Notes: generated by a model not told the origin, from the sequence alone. A stretch of 64,000 nt of DNA from Endozoicomonas sp965208385 (GCA_965208385.1 CBDBOO010000064.1:1-64000); one strand, 5' to 3'; numbered from the stretch's first letter, positions 36,598-46,121 are shown. Translations and numbers: made by a program.

Positions 36598-37944
36598 ATG
36601 GTCTTTCGATCTTCTTTAGCCAGAATCAGTACCGTTTTTCTTGCTTCTGCCCTAATGGCAGGATGTGGCAATGATGACAGTAGTAGCCGTGATGACAAGA
36701 GTGTCAGTGCAGTCAGAGAAACAAAACCAGCAATTGAACAGTCTCGTGTCGAGACCAGTCAGGGGAAAGCAGTTGTAGAGCAATATGCCAATGTCGCCCA
36801 GGCTACATTTGAAGATGCCCTGTTAACAGCCCGTGAACTTAAAACAGCATTGCAGGCTCTGGTTGAAAATCCCTCTGATGAAACACTCAAAAATGCTCGA
36901 GTTGCGTGGAAAGCAGGCCGTGTTCCCTATCAGCAGAGCGAAGTATTCCGGTTTGGCAATCCCGTGGTTGATGATTGGGAAGGTCAGTTGAATGCCTGGC
37001 CACTGGATGAAGGTCTTATTGATTACGTTCAATCAGGTCGTTACGACTTTGAATTGGGAAATGATGGCGCCTTGGCGAATATTGTCGGTAGTTCTGAACT
37101 GAAAATTGCCGGAGAAACGCTGGACTTAACAACACTGACTCCGCAATTGCTGGCGGATTTGAATGAACTGGGTGGCAGTGAAGCCAATGTGGCCACCGGC
37201 TATCATGCTATCGAGTTTCTACTTTGGGGGCAGGATTTGAACGGTACTGAATCCGGTGCAGGAAATCGTCCTTTTAGTGATTTTTCCACAGGCAGTGATT
37301 GTTCCAATGGTAACTGCGCACGTCGGGGAGACTATCTGATGGCAGTGGCTGATCTGTTGATCAGTGATCTGGAATTTATGGTGGAACAGTGGCAGCCAGG
37401 TAGTGCAGATAATTATCGCACGATACTGGTGTCTGAATCTGTAAACCAGGGATTCAGAAAAATGTTATTCGGCATGGGTAGTCTTTCTCTGGGAGAGCTG
37501 GCCGGTGAACGAATGAAGGTGGCACTGGAAGCAAACTCTACTGAAGATGAGCATGATTGTTTCAGTGACAACACCCACAATTCACATTTTTATAACAATC
37601 AGGGCATTCGAAATGTCTATACCGGTAGTTATTCAAGAGTGAATGGCGAAGTGATATCAGGACCAAGCCTGAAGGATCTGGTAGAAAAAGAAAATGCCGA
37701 TCAGGGTGCGGTCATTCTGGCCAGTTTTGATGCCAGTCGCTCTTCGCTCCAGAAGCTGGTGGACTCGGCTGAAAAAAATAATATCGCATTTGATCAGTTA
37801 ATTGCAGCGGGCAATACAGAAGGTAATGCGCTGGTTCAGTCAGCAATAAATACCCTTGTTGCCCAGACAGAATCCATTGAACAGGCTGCAGGCTTGATTG
37901 GAATTCAACAACTGAATCCCGATACAGCGGATCATGATTTCTAA
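36598..37944 (+). CDS. Imelysin-family iron-regulated lipoprotein
   Basis: 448 residues from the ATG at 36598, which has GGAG 9 bases upstream; an ATG at 36583 lacks a ribosome site. The signal peptide ends in a lipobox (LMAGC). The imelysin signature GxHxxE is present as TGYHAIEFLLWGQD near residue 201, with RVAWKAGRVPYQQSEVFRF and the second-half VSESVNQGFRKMLFGMG. Imelysin proteins (IrpA, ICMP, EfeO M75) are periplasmic or surface iron-uptake factors. First gene of a four-gene operon below a Fur box. Confidence 0.88.
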   Translation: MVFRSSLARISTVFLASALMAGCGNDDSSSRDDKSVSAVRETKPAIEQSRVETSQGKAVVEQYANVAQATFEDALLTARELKTALQALVENPSDETLKNARVAWKAGRVPYQQSEVFRFGNPVVDDWEGQLNAWPLDEGLIDYVQSGRYDFELGNDGALANIVGSSELKIAGETLDLTTLTPQLLADLNELGGSEANVATGYHAIEFLLWGQDLNGTESGAGNRPFSDFSTGSDCSNGNCARRGDYLMAVADLLISDLEFMVEQWQPGSADNYRTILVSESVNQGFRKMLFGMGSLSLGELAGERMKVALEANSTEDEHDCFSDNTHNSHFYNNQGIRNVYTGSYSRVNGEVISGPSLKDLVEKENADQGAVILASFDASRSSLQKLVDSAEKNNIAFDQLIAAGNTEGNALVQSAINTLVAQTESIEQAAGLIGIQQLNPDTADHDF

Positions 37945-38030
37945 CAATAAATAATAAGTATTAAATAATAAATCTGGCTGATAATAGCGATAAATTATTA
38001 TCAGCTGGAATTCCAGAGAGATGTATTAAA

Positions 38031-39449
38031 ATGCAAATTCGAACCCGCTGGTTCGCTTTTCTTGCCCCATTCATTGTAGTGGGGCTTTTGGGTTGTAGTG
38101 AAACAGCAGAAGTCACCTTTGAGCCAGGAGAACAGCGTCCTGGCGGTGCTGCTTCAGTCAATGCTTCCGGTCGAAATGCCTTTTCCCTCCCATCCGCCAA
38201 TATGGCTGTCAGTCGTCGTCTTGATTTCAGTGTAGGTAACAGTTTTTTTAAAAACCCGTGGGTGGCTGCACCGGCCAGTACCACAGCACGCGATGGACTG
38301 GGGCCGTTGTTTAACACCAATGCCTGCCAGAACTGTCATATCAAGGATGGACGTGGTCATTCCCCGGAGAACGGTGAATTCAATCGTGTTTCCATGCTGG
38401 TACGTTTGAGTATTCCTGAAAAAACTGAGCCAGGGAAAGATGCTCTGGAAAGGCAGAAAACGATGCCTGATCCGGTTTATGGTGGCCAGCTTCAGGATCT
38501 TTCTTTACCAGGTGGGGAGGCTGAAGGTCGGGTTCGAATACACTATGACTACAGCTTGATTTCATTTAAGGATGGCTCAACCGTTGAATTGAGAAAACCC
38601 GAGCTGGACATTACTGAGTTGGCTTTCGGGCCTTTCTCCAGTGACATCATGATGTCAGCGCGAATAGCACCTCCCATGATCGGTCTTGGGTTGCTTGAAT
38701 CCATAAAGACCGTTGATATTCTTGCCAGAGCTGATCCTGATGACGTTGACAGGGATGGTATTTCGGGTCGGGCCAATCGTGTCTGGAATCAGAACCTGGG
38801 TAAAATGTCTGTTGGTCGTTTTGGCTGGAAAGCTGGGCAGCCCACGCTCAGGCAGCAGAATGCCGCTGCTTTTAATGGTGATATGGGATTGACGACGACC
38901 CTTTTCATGGATGAAAACTGTACGCAGAGCCAAAAAAGCTGCAGGCAGCAAATGGCGGGAGGTCACCCCGAGGTGTCTGATAATATTTTGGATAAAGTGA
39001 CTTTTTACTCAAAAAACCTTGCCGTGCCAGTGAGAGTAAATGCGAAAACTGAACCCGTTCTAAAAGGAAAACAGCTGTTTTATCAGGCTGGTTGTGTTTC
39101 ATGTCATACTCCGTCGTTTACAACGTCGGATAACGTTTCGCCTGAACAGTCAGGACAATTAATATGGCCATACACTGACCTGCTGCTCCATGACATGGGT
39201 GATGGATTAGCTGATAATCGTCCAGAATCACTTGCCAATGGTAATGAGTGGAGAACTCAGCCTCTATGGGGTATTGGTCATTCTAAAGTGATAAATAAGC
39301 GGGCAGGTTTTCTGCATGATGGCCGGGCGAGAACTGTGATGGAAGCTATTCTCTGGCATGGCGGTGAAGCTCAGGATTCCAGAGAGCAAGTAATGAGTAT
39401 GACGGCAATTGAACGCAGTTTATTACTCGAATTTATTGAGTCTTTATGA
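38031..39449 (+). CDS. Di-heme oxidoreductase-like lipoprotein (DUF1111)
   Basis: 472 residues with a lipoprotein signal (VVGLLGCSE). Two c-type heme sites are visible: CQNCH near residue 103 and CVSCH near residue 360. The family motifs RDGLGPLFNTNACQNCHIKDGRG and the C-terminal RTQPLWGIGHSK ... FLHDGRARTVMEAILWHGGEAQ are classical for the DUF1111/thiol-oxidoreductase-like group related to MauG/CcpA. It lies between two imelysin genes, a combination typical for marine gammaproteobacterial iron loci; it may handle redox of iron or heme. It overlaps the next gene by 4 bases. Confidence 0.88.
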   Translation: MQIRTRWFAFLAPFIVVGLLGCSETAEVTFEPGEQRPGGAASVNASGRNAFSLPSANMAVSRRLDFSVGNSFFKNPWVAAPASTTARDGLGPLFNTNACQNCHIKDGRGHSPENGEFNRVSMLVRLSIPEKTEPGKDALERQKTMPDPVYGGQLQDLSLPGGEAEGRVRIHYDYSLISFKDGSTVELRKPELDITELAFGPFSSDIMMSARIAPPMIGLGLLESIKTVDILARADPDDVDRDGISGRANRVWNQNLGKMSVGRFGWKAGQPTLRQQNAAAFNGDMGLTTTLFMDENCTQSQKSCRQQMAGGHPEVSDNILDKVTFYSKNLAVPVRVNAKTEPVLKGKQLFYQAGCVSCHTPSFTTSDNVSPEQSGQLIWPYTDLLLHDMGDGLADNRPESLANGNEWRTQPLWGIGHSKVINKRAGFLHDGRARTVMEAILWHGGEAQDSREQVMSMTAIERSLLLEFIESL

Positions 39450-40471
39450 GAAGAATAACAATAGTTACATCTGTTTTGCTTTTTATCACGGGTTGCAGTC
39501 AGCAAACCACCGGTGAACGTTCAGATTTCGAAGCCCTGTTAATCGATCAAATTCAACCTCGATACACGGCGTTGGTTCAGCAGTCTGAAAATTATTCCAC
39601 GGCCATCAGGGAGTATTGTTTTCAGCCGAACGCTGAGCGTCTTGAGCATACGCGTGAAAATTGGCGCTCTGCCATGTTGAGCTGGCAGTCTGCAGAGACG
39701 GTAAGTCAGCTTATGCTTGCAGAGGATATGGAAGGATGGCGTTTTCAATTCTGGCCGGATAAAAAAAATCTGACCGGTCGAAAAGTAAAGCAGAGAGTTC
39801 AGCAATCAGAACCGCTTGGTCTGATGTCAGACAGCGTAATTCTTCAGGGTTTTTCTGCATCTGAATATCTTCTTTTTGATTCTGAAGTGGATTTCTTGGA
39901 AACCAACAGAATAAAAATGAACTGCGTTTTCCTTGAAGCTAATGCCAGTGCCATTGTGACTAATAGTACTGAACTTCAGAATCGCTGGATAAATTCCGGA
40001 TCTTATCAAAAGCGTTTACTGGCGCTGGAGAGCGAAACAGGCAAGCTGGATATGTCCGGTTGGGTTCTGAATACTCTGGATGTCCAGATTGCCCGGTTGA
40101 AGCGCGAACTATCCCTGCCCCTGGGCAAAAAACGTCCCAATCTTTATCTGGCAGAGTCATGGAGGAGTCAACAATCATTACAGAATATTCGGGAATCCCT
40201 GACTGCGATGTTGTCTATGGTTGCACTGACAGGAGCCCGTGCCGGTAATGAGAAGCAGATAGCACTCTGGGCTGATCTTTCACGGCAGATTATTGCTGTT
40301 CAGGCGTTGGCCCGACAATTACCAGACGGATTTTCCGAAGCTATTGATTCAGGCAAACTGAATGAACTCAGACATTTGGAAGTAGAGCTGAAAGTATTAG
40401 GGAAACAGGTTGTATCGGGCGCTAAAACCCTCAATGTTGCTCTCGGTTTCAATGCCAGTGATGGGGATTAA
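39446..40471 (+). CDS. Second imelysin-family lipoprotein
   Basis: 341 residues with a lipobox (LLFITGCS). The imelysin pattern RENWRSAMLSWQSAETV and the central GFSASEYLLFD are seen, the latter in the place of GxHxxE but with His replaced by Ser. The C-terminal half (LALWADLSRQIIAVQALARQLPDGF) is also typical. The loss of the metal-site His separates it from the first imelysin in the operon. Translationally coupled to the DUF1111 gene (ATGA overlap). Confidence 0.8.
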   Translation: MRRITIVTSVLLFITGCSQQTTGERSDFEALLIDQIQPRYTALVQQSENYSTAIREYCFQPNAERLEHTRENWRSAMLSWQSAETVSQLMLAEDMEGWRFQFWPDKKNLTGRKVKQRVQQSEPLGLMSDSVILQGFSASEYLLFDSEVDFLETNRIKMNCVFLEANASAIVTNSTELQNRWINSGSYQKRLLALESETGKLDMSGWVLNTLDVQIARLKRELSLPLGKKRPNLYLAESWRSQQSLQNIRESLTAMLSMVALTGARAGNEKQIALWADLSRQIIAVQALARQLPDGFSEAIDSGKLNELRHLEVELKVLGKQVVSGAKTLNVALGFNASDGD

Positions 40472-40476
40472 TCAGT

Positions 40477-41574
40477 ATGATTTCCCGAAGAGATCTGATG
40501 AGGTCAGGGCTGATCCTCAGTGGCGGTATGATGTTAGGGGCTGGTTGTTCATTCACTCGTGAACCCGTGCTGGTGAGTGCCGCCAGAGACGGAAATGGTC
40601 AGCACAGCATTCGGGTGTTCAGTGCCGACAGAGTTCGTGAAACAATCATTCCACTGTCGTACAGGGCACATGATGTAGCTCTTCGTCCTGATAGCCCTGA
40701 AATTGCTGTGTTTGATCGAAGGCCTGGTCAGCGTTTGACTATTTTTGACTGGCAGAATCCAGGGAAGTTGATAACGGTACTCAATGATCCACAACGACAT
40801 TTTTATGGTCATGGGGTGTTCAGTGCAGATGGGCGCTGGCTGTATACCACTGAAAATAATATGAGTTCATTGAGCGGTGTTATTGGTATCTACGATGCGA
40901 AAAGAAATTATCGTCGTGTAGGTGAGTGGCCCCTTGAATTGCCGGGACCTCATGAGATCAAATTAATGCCGGATGGTAATACCCTTGTGATTGCCGTGGG
41001 TGGTATTCAGACTCATCCAGACAGAGGGCGTGCAACAATCAATCCGGATAATCTGCAACCTGCACTCATTTATCTGGATAGAAACACCGGGAAGATTCTG
41101 GAGCAACAACTCTTTATTGATACGGCTCTGAGCATACGGCACCTGGATGTTTCAGATGAGGGTCTGGTGGCTATTGGTATGCAGTATCAGGGTGAGAATG
41201 ATGAAGCTCTGCCTCTGGCGGCTTTGCATTCAAGAGGTGAACGCTTGCAGGAGATTAAAGCAGAACCACAGCACTGGCTGTCATTCAATGGCTATGTGGC
41301 CAGTGTAGCGCTCCTGCCCGAGGCCGGAACCCTGGCTTTGACTTCCCCCAGGGGGAATAAACTGGCTCTGGTGGATATTGGTTCATCAACACTGATGTCG
41401 TTGATTCATAACCGGGATTGCGCAGGCTTGTCTGCTATTAACGGGAAAAATCTGGCCATCAGCAACGGTCTGGGAGAAGTTCAGGTTCTGGCCTGCCGAA
41501 ATGGCAGAGGATCTGAGCTGAATCGCATCCAATATCTTGATTGCCACTGGGATAACCACATGATTGCAATATGA
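40477..41574 (+). CDS. DUF1513 beta-propeller protein with twin-arginine signal
   Basis: 365 residues, six bases after the second imelysin. The N-terminus SRRDLMRSGLILSGGMMLGAGC combines a twin-arginine-like signal with a lipobox Cys. The rest follows the DUF1513 pattern (FYGHGVFSADGRWLYTTEN ... GEWPLELPGPHEIKLMPDGNTLVIAVGGIQTHPDRGR ... CAGLSAINGKNLAISNGLGEV). It is a seven-bladed propeller family normally next to imelysin and DUF1111 genes; the biochemical function is unknown. Confidence 0.85.
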   Translation: MISRRDLMRSGLILSGGMMLGAGCSFTREPVLVSAARDGNGQHSIRVFSADRVRETIIPLSYRAHDVALRPDSPEIAVFDRRPGQRLTIFDWQNPGKLITVLNDPQRHFYGHGVFSADGRWLYTTENNMSSLSGVIGIYDAKRNYRRVGEWPLELPGPHEIKLMPDGNTLVIAVGGIQTHPDRGRATINPDNLQPALIYLDRNTGKILEQQLFIDTALSIRHLDVSDEGLVAIGMQYQGENDEALPLAALHSRGERLQEIKAEPQHWLSFNGYVASVALLPEAGTLALTSPRGNKLALVDIGSSTLMSLIHNRDCAGLSAINGKNLAISNGLGEVQVLACRNGRGSELNRIQYLDCHWDNHMIAI

Positions 41575-41599
41575 AAGAAGCGTTTTCAATCAGCTTCTT
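41575..41599. terminator. Stem-loop between the DUF1513 and globin genes
   Basis: aagaagc (41575-41581) and gcttctt (41593-41599) pair with an 11-base loop and are followed by aatttaattt. It sits at the convergent ends of the two genes and could serve both. The stem is short. Confidence 0.45.
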
Positions 41600-42020
41600 A
41601 ATTTAATTTCTCAGCAGCTGCTTCTAACATGGTGTTTGCAACTAATGTATAAACTGTTGTCCAGGCTTCGCGTACTTCCTTTGTAAAGGTGTCTCCAAGT
41701 TCATGTTCCAGAGACCAGAGCAGGGATCTGGCAACAGTGCTGTAATCCTCTGTTTTAACGCCATAATGTGCATGGCGGCGCCCCATAGCCTGAATGGAAG
41801 GCTGGATCTCGTTTAAACAATTGAGTGAATTGACTACAACCCCAAGCATCTGCATGAGCTTTTTACCCTGACTTTGAATATCGCCTTTAAATAGATGTTT
41901 AAGGTTCGAATCCAGTTCAAATAAACGATGATAAAAAAGTTTGGCAATAGTCTCCTGGATAGGAACTACTCTCTGCCAGGACTCTGTTACAAGATCGATT
42001 TGGGATTTGGTTAATGACAT
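41598..42020 (-). CDS. Single-domain bacterial globin
   Basis: 140 residues from ATG 42020 (MSLTKSQIDLVTESWQRVVP), preceded by GAGAT; an upstream ATG at 42038 adds six residues. The globin fold is clear: FYHRLFELDSNLKHLFKGDIQSQGKKLM (C/D/E helices with Phe at CD1), AMGRRHAHYGVKTEDY (proximal His in the F helix), and the ending EAWTTVYTLVANTMLEAA. It resembles Vitreoscilla-type hemoglobin without the reductase domain. Probable roles are O2 or NO handling. It converges with the imelysin operon. Confidence 0.88.
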   Translation of the reverse strand: MSLTKSQIDLVTESWQRVVPIQETIAKLFYHRLFELDSNLKHLFKGDIQSQGKKLMQMLGVVVNSLNCLNEIQPSIQAMGRRHAHYGVKTEDYSTVARSLLWSLEHELGDTFTKEVREAWTTVYTLVANTMLEAAAEKLN

Positions 42021-42145
42021 ATGAATCTCATTTAACATAAATCATTGCCTGATATTGCACGGCAGCTGTTAGCTAAAAGTTCGAGTTTCAGCATGAGACA
42101 TAATAAAAAGAATAAAAAGTAAATGTAATATTGTAATTCTCAGTG

Positions 42146-42240
42146 CAGAGTATCAGAGGCTTATTGATCGGTATCGGCCTGTTGAATGTCATGCTGTATC
42201 GCTGCCAGTAGGTTGTCAGGCAGGGTTTCGGGAAATAAAT
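42146..42240 (-). pseudogene. Truncated duplicate of the gene at 45456-46121
   Basis: The sequence matches the 3' end of that gene, including cctgttgaatgtcat and taggttgtcaggcaggg, with scattered changes. About 90 bp are missing between two copies of gccagta, so a deletion across short direct repeats occurred. It borders the ISKra4-type element. Confidence 0.75.
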
Positions 42241-42272
42241 TCGGCTCTACCTCAGATTATGTGGCTGTCGCA

Positions 42273-43703
42273 GGGTGTAATTAAAAGTGTTCCATCTACC
42301 CATTATCCAGCTTGCTGCCAGTACTGATCCCAGTCCCCGTTAGAACGCAATGTTCTTAAGCAAAGCATTGCTCCTGCGATGGAAGGCTTCCACCAAGCAC
42401 CCGGTATTTTTAGTCGCATCTGCACTACTGCACTGTTAGAACTTTCTATTTCGCCAGAGCCAATGGGAAGATTGGCTGCTTCTGCTGCAGCATATTCGAA
42501 TTGCCCTGGACGGTTTCGGATATATCGGTGACACTCCTCTGGTTTATTGGCTGCTTTGCCTTTCTTTCCGTTTCTATGCGGATCAAGCTCTGCCATGACG
42601 GCATTAACATTGCCAGATTTCATGCGTTCCTGCTGGATATGCCGCCACTGTACACGTGTTTCCTTGTTAAACCCGACACACTCTTCTGCTGCATCAGCGA
42701 AGTGCTCAGAGAGATGATAATAGTCAACGAGGAAACTTCCTTGCTCTCCAAACACTCTCTTTGTCTGGTTGGCAATCCAGGTGGCTCCATCACTCACGCA
42801 ATGGATAGAGGATTGCCGGTTGAGCCCCTGCTCTATTGCACAACTCAACCACTGGTCACCTGCTTCATCCGGCCCTCCCATTGTGGCCTGATGACGTTTA
42901 TCTGAACTACCCAGCTTATAGACCTGGCAAAGTTTAGCCTCCTGCCATTCAGTTTTACGTGCTTTGCGTTTGTCACCTTCTGCCTCTTCATCAATGAGGA
43001 CAACAGGAATCATGCTTCCATCCATTTCTCCTATGAACTGGGCAGCTTCACCGAGGCAGTCCTGACGATTTTGTGATGCACTGATGGAATCATTTTGCAT
43101 ACAGCTTGCGTGCTCAAGAGTTATGGCTCGAATAGAAGACTCAGGCACATCAATACCATAATGTTCATGTATTTTTTTGCAGCTGCCTGAAAAGAACTAT
43201 CTGCACCAAAGTCTACAATTTTACGTTGAATTGTGCGGGAGTAGTCGCGACAGTGAATATGAGCGGCATGACTGAAAGGTCTGACCCGATGCTTGTCTAC
43301 CGTCTGGCAGCGTTCAAGAACTTCTATTTTCCCATAGGTGCTCAGCCAATAAGTGTTTTTTTTTGAGTTTTAGCTCCGGGGTGCTTCAGGCAAGCCTCGC
43401 CAAATTTTTGATCTTCCTTGTAGGTACCCCAGCCAGTAAGCAGTTCATTGCCCATTTCACGCAGGTGGGCAATGACGGCTTCTTCAGCATCATCAGCACG
43501 ATCCAGGAGACCTGACTCGGCTTCAACAATATCCAGAAGTGCAGAAACTCTAAGCTCAAGCTCGGGGTGGGCTGCAAGTCTATCAGCAAGAGAAATAGGT
43601 GAGGGCATAATACTGACTAGGGTTGAGAAATACTCTTACATTATCGTTCATATTGAGGTTTTGTGGGCAGAAAAACTTCTAATGAACACTTTTAATTACA
43701 CCC
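42273..43703. mobile_element. ISKra4-type insertion sequence
   Basis: 1431 bp with perfect 20-bp inverted ends (gggtgtaattaaaagtgttc at 42273-42292 and its complement at 43684-43703). A perfect 9-bp target duplication gctgtcgca flanks it (42264-42272 and 43704-43712). It contains one minus-strand transposase broken by frameshifts. Confidence 0.88.
42303..43608 (-). pseudogene. ISKra4-family transposase with two frameshifts
   Basis: Three frames together give the protein: MPSPISLADRLAAHPELE to GAKTQKK; then YWLSTYGKIEVLERC to SSFQAAAKK; then IHEHYGIDVPESSIRA with FIGEMDGSMIPVVLIDEE (first catalytic acid), HCVSDGATWIANQ, DYYHLSEHFADAAEE and LPIGSGEIESSNSAVVQMRLKIPGAWW at the end. Shifts occur at a T9 tract (43356-43364) and a T7 tract (43172-43178). 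The pattern suits slippage or homopolymer miscalls, so the gene may be intact in reality. Confidence 0.75.
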
Positions 43704-43766
43704 GCTGTCGCAGAAGAACCGCAGAAGAACTGTCCTTGCCGATGGCGCATTGAAAAATGACTCGAA

Positions 43767-45200
43767 ATGCCCATTTATACCATTACCGGGCTAACCAGCC
43801 TGTCACCCCTTCTAACAACTTTTGGAATAATTGGGCCTTCAGCAGGTCAAAGTCATAAATACATTTCAGGAAGACGTTCTATGGCTACAGGGCATTCATA
43901 TTCAGTTGGCTCAAACGGTGGTGTTAGGCCACACAGAGCGGCAGACATTTCGCCAAAAACAGACTGTTCAAATGCACCGTTCGCCCCGGGAACGGTTACA
44001 CTCAGCGAACCTCCCAAGCCTCCAGTTAGTGAATCATTGGCCACTGGAGGTAGCCTATCCGGAAAGAATCTTACAGATAGGCTTGCTGAATTAAAATTGT
44101 CTAAAGGCATTCAAGAGCATAGTTGTGCTAATCGTTGGCAAGCTCTTGAACGTTTTTTTGGAATTAAACCGTTGGGAAAGATTCCAGGGCCTGGTAACTA
44201 TGGAACGATTTATAAGGGCTTAGACAGTAGCACAGGGAAGATGTACGTCATCAAGGATATTAAAATAGATGATGATCATTTCACTAATTTTGTGTGTGGT
44301 GAATCTGCAGCTTTGAGGCTTCCGAATCATCCCAATGTTGTAAAAACTCACGCTTTGATTGTGTGTCATGAAGCTTCACGTATCAGAAGAAAAAGCCCAG
44401 GAAATAACTACTTTGCAGTAGTGGACCATGCATCAATACACCAGATTGACCGGACGAAGTATTCTGAATATACAGTTAAGCTGGTCGTTTGTGATCTGGT
44501 GGATGGAGTGGATCTGATCGATATATCAGGATCTGAAAAGGAGTTGCCTTTCTGTGCCGAAAGCGCAATCAGGGCTGGTTCTGACATAGCGCAAGGCTTG
44601 ATGTTTCTGCATGCACACGAAGTAGCTCATCGAGATTTGAAACCAGAAAATATCATAGTAAACCGTGCGGAGAAAAACAGATTACAGATACTGGATTTTG
44701 GGTTCAGCAAGACTATGGAACAGAGGGATCTCACAAAAACACCCTGTGGCAGTCCAATGTATGTTGCTCCAGAGGTAGTGAAGGTGTCCAGACACCCTGA
44801 AGGCTCTCCTGGATATGGCTTGAAGGCGGATGTCTGGGCTCTGGGAGCCATTTTGATGGCTATGTCAACAGGAGTAAGCCTCGATCATTGTTCCATGTAT
44901 GGGGTCGTTGATGAAGCGCCTGGAATAAGGGGGTTCAATAATATATTGTATTTCTCCAGCTTGCCAGACCAACAAAAACTGGACTATATGAAAAAGCATT
45001 TTCATGATTTACATAGTGAATCCCCCGGATTGGTTGACTTGATTGTTTTATTAACCCGGGGCGAGCCAGATGAACGAATAACAGCGGCTCAGGTCGTGAA
45101 CTATTTGGATTTATTGCGTTCGAACCCGAAAGCACGTTTGGCCCAAACTGAATATCAGGAGGTATTCACGAGTGAATTTATGGATGACCAATCTATGTAA
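43767..45200 (+). CDS. Eukaryotic-like Ser/Thr protein kinase
   Basis: 477 residues. Residues 1-130 are a low-complexity Ser/Pro-rich leader without signal peptide (second possible start MATGHSYSVGSNGG at residue 39). The kinase domain spans about 135-470: PGPGNYGTIYKG glycine loop, Lys163 (YVIKDI), HRDLKPEN with catalytic Asp290, DFG at 310-312, and GSPMYVAPEV. The key residues are complete, so activity is likely. No membrane helix or PASTA domain is present. Isolated between an IS and hypothetical genes, it could be a host-directed effector or a cytoplasmic signalling kinase. Confidence 0.88.
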   Translation: MPIYTITGLTSLSPLLTTFGIIGPSAGQSHKYISGRRSMATGHSYSVGSNGGVRPHRAADISPKTDCSNAPFAPGTVTLSEPPKPPVSESLATGGSLSGKNLTDRLAELKLSKGIQEHSCANRWQALERFFGIKPLGKIPGPGNYGTIYKGLDSSTGKMYVIKDIKIDDDHFTNFVCGESAALRLPNHPNVVKTHALIVCHEASRIRRKSPGNNYFAVVDHASIHQIDRTKYSEYTVKLVVCDLVDGVDLIDISGSEKELPFCAESAIRAGSDIAQGLMFLHAHEVAHRDLKPENIIVNRAEKNRLQILDFGFSKTMEQRDLTKTPCGSPMYVAPEVVKVSRHPEGSPGYGLKADVWALGAILMAMSTGVSLDHCSMYGVVDEAPGIRGFNNILYFSSLPDQQKLDYMKKHFHDLHSESPGLVDLIVLLTRGEPDERITAAQVVNYLDLLRSNPKARLAQTEYQEVFTSEFMDDQSM

Positions 45201-45455
45201 ACACTTTGCTGATTTTTATTTTAATGGCTGTATACATCTCGTCGAAGATGCAGAATTGTTGACTGCTCTTACTAACCTGGAACGACAGTCCGGCCCAATC
45301 ACATACTCCATGTAAGATCCCGAAGTTTGCTTGTTTGCCCTCTGACGGCATCTCCAAATGCTTGGGTATAGTCAATCTCGGATTGCAGGATATTGAAGGC
45401 TTTTAAAAGTGATATTGAAAAGTGATATTGAGATTTTAGTTCGCAGTATCAAGGC
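45201..45455. other. Intergenic region with short repeats
   Basis: 255 bp. Near 45400-45435 there are repeated aaaagtgatattga units. A minus-strand open frame of 60 residues (45193-45375) is seen but shows no recognisable family and is not called. Confidence 0.5.
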
Positions 45456-46121
45456 TTACTGGCCGATTTCTGCCTGTTGAATGTCATACTGTATCGCAGC
45501 CAGTATCTGCTGAAGGCTGGCATCGTATTGTTTCAGGCTATCGCTGAATTCAGGCATCAATGCCTGAAGTGTTATGCCATTCTGTGCCAGTAGGTTGTCA
45601 GGCAGGGTTTCGGGAAATAAATTTCCCAGCATGTAGAGTCGCGTTTCGGCCTGATTTATAAAGGTCATCAGTCGTTCATATTCGATGCCTTGATCATGCA
45701 GTACTGGCTTTCGGCCTGACCGGGACAGTTCCATTCGATCAAATACCTGCTGTAATTGCATATCATGGTTGGATAGCACGTCATTGATATGCTGTAGTCC
45801 TGAAATATAAGCGCTTGAGCTGCTTTTCCCCGTGGGCGCAATGGGTGTTGACTTTACCTCATTAACCGCATCAATTGTGGCAATGTCGGGTTGCTTACTT
45901 TGGCTCATATCGGGGCGGAAAGGATTGATGACAACAATCTGTCCCAGAAGCTCCTGAATGACGCCGTAGTTCATTGTCAGCATCTCTTCCATATTACTCC
46001 GAGCTGTTTCAAAGCTTATTTCTACCTGGGATTCTGCTATATCCACTGCCCCGGGGGACACTTCACGATCTGCCAGGGGATTGGGCTCCACCTGTCGGTC
46101 ATTGATGTTATCCAGTCCCAT
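45456..46121 (-). CDS. Hypothetical protein, coiled-coil type
   Basis: 221 residues, no signal peptide and no family recognised. It is acidic and rich in Gln, with helical stretches (FETARSNMEEMLTMNYGVIQELLGQ and YDASLQQILAAIQYDIQQAEIGQ) that suggest a coiled-coil or secretion-related small protein. A decayed partial copy of its 3' end lies 3.3 kb away (42146-42240), on the other side of the kinase gene, which suggests the locus was duplicated. Function unknown. Confidence 0.6.
   Translation of the reverse strand: MGLDNINDRQVEPNPLADREVSPGAVDIAESQVEISFETARSNMEEMLTMNYGVIQELLGQIVVINPFRPDMSQSKQPDIATIDAVNEVKSTPIAPTGKSSSSAYISGLQHINDVLSNHDMQLQQVFDRMELSRSGRKPVLHDQGIEYERLMTFINQAETRLYMLGNLFPETLPDNLLAQNGITLQALMPEFSDSLKQYDASLQQILAAIQYDIQQAEIGQ

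Noticed and set aside
36263..36619. 118-residue open frame before the imelysin operon
   Set aside because: No family, hydrophobic Ile run at the end over an A/T-rich promoter region, and overlap with the Fur box and imelysin start.
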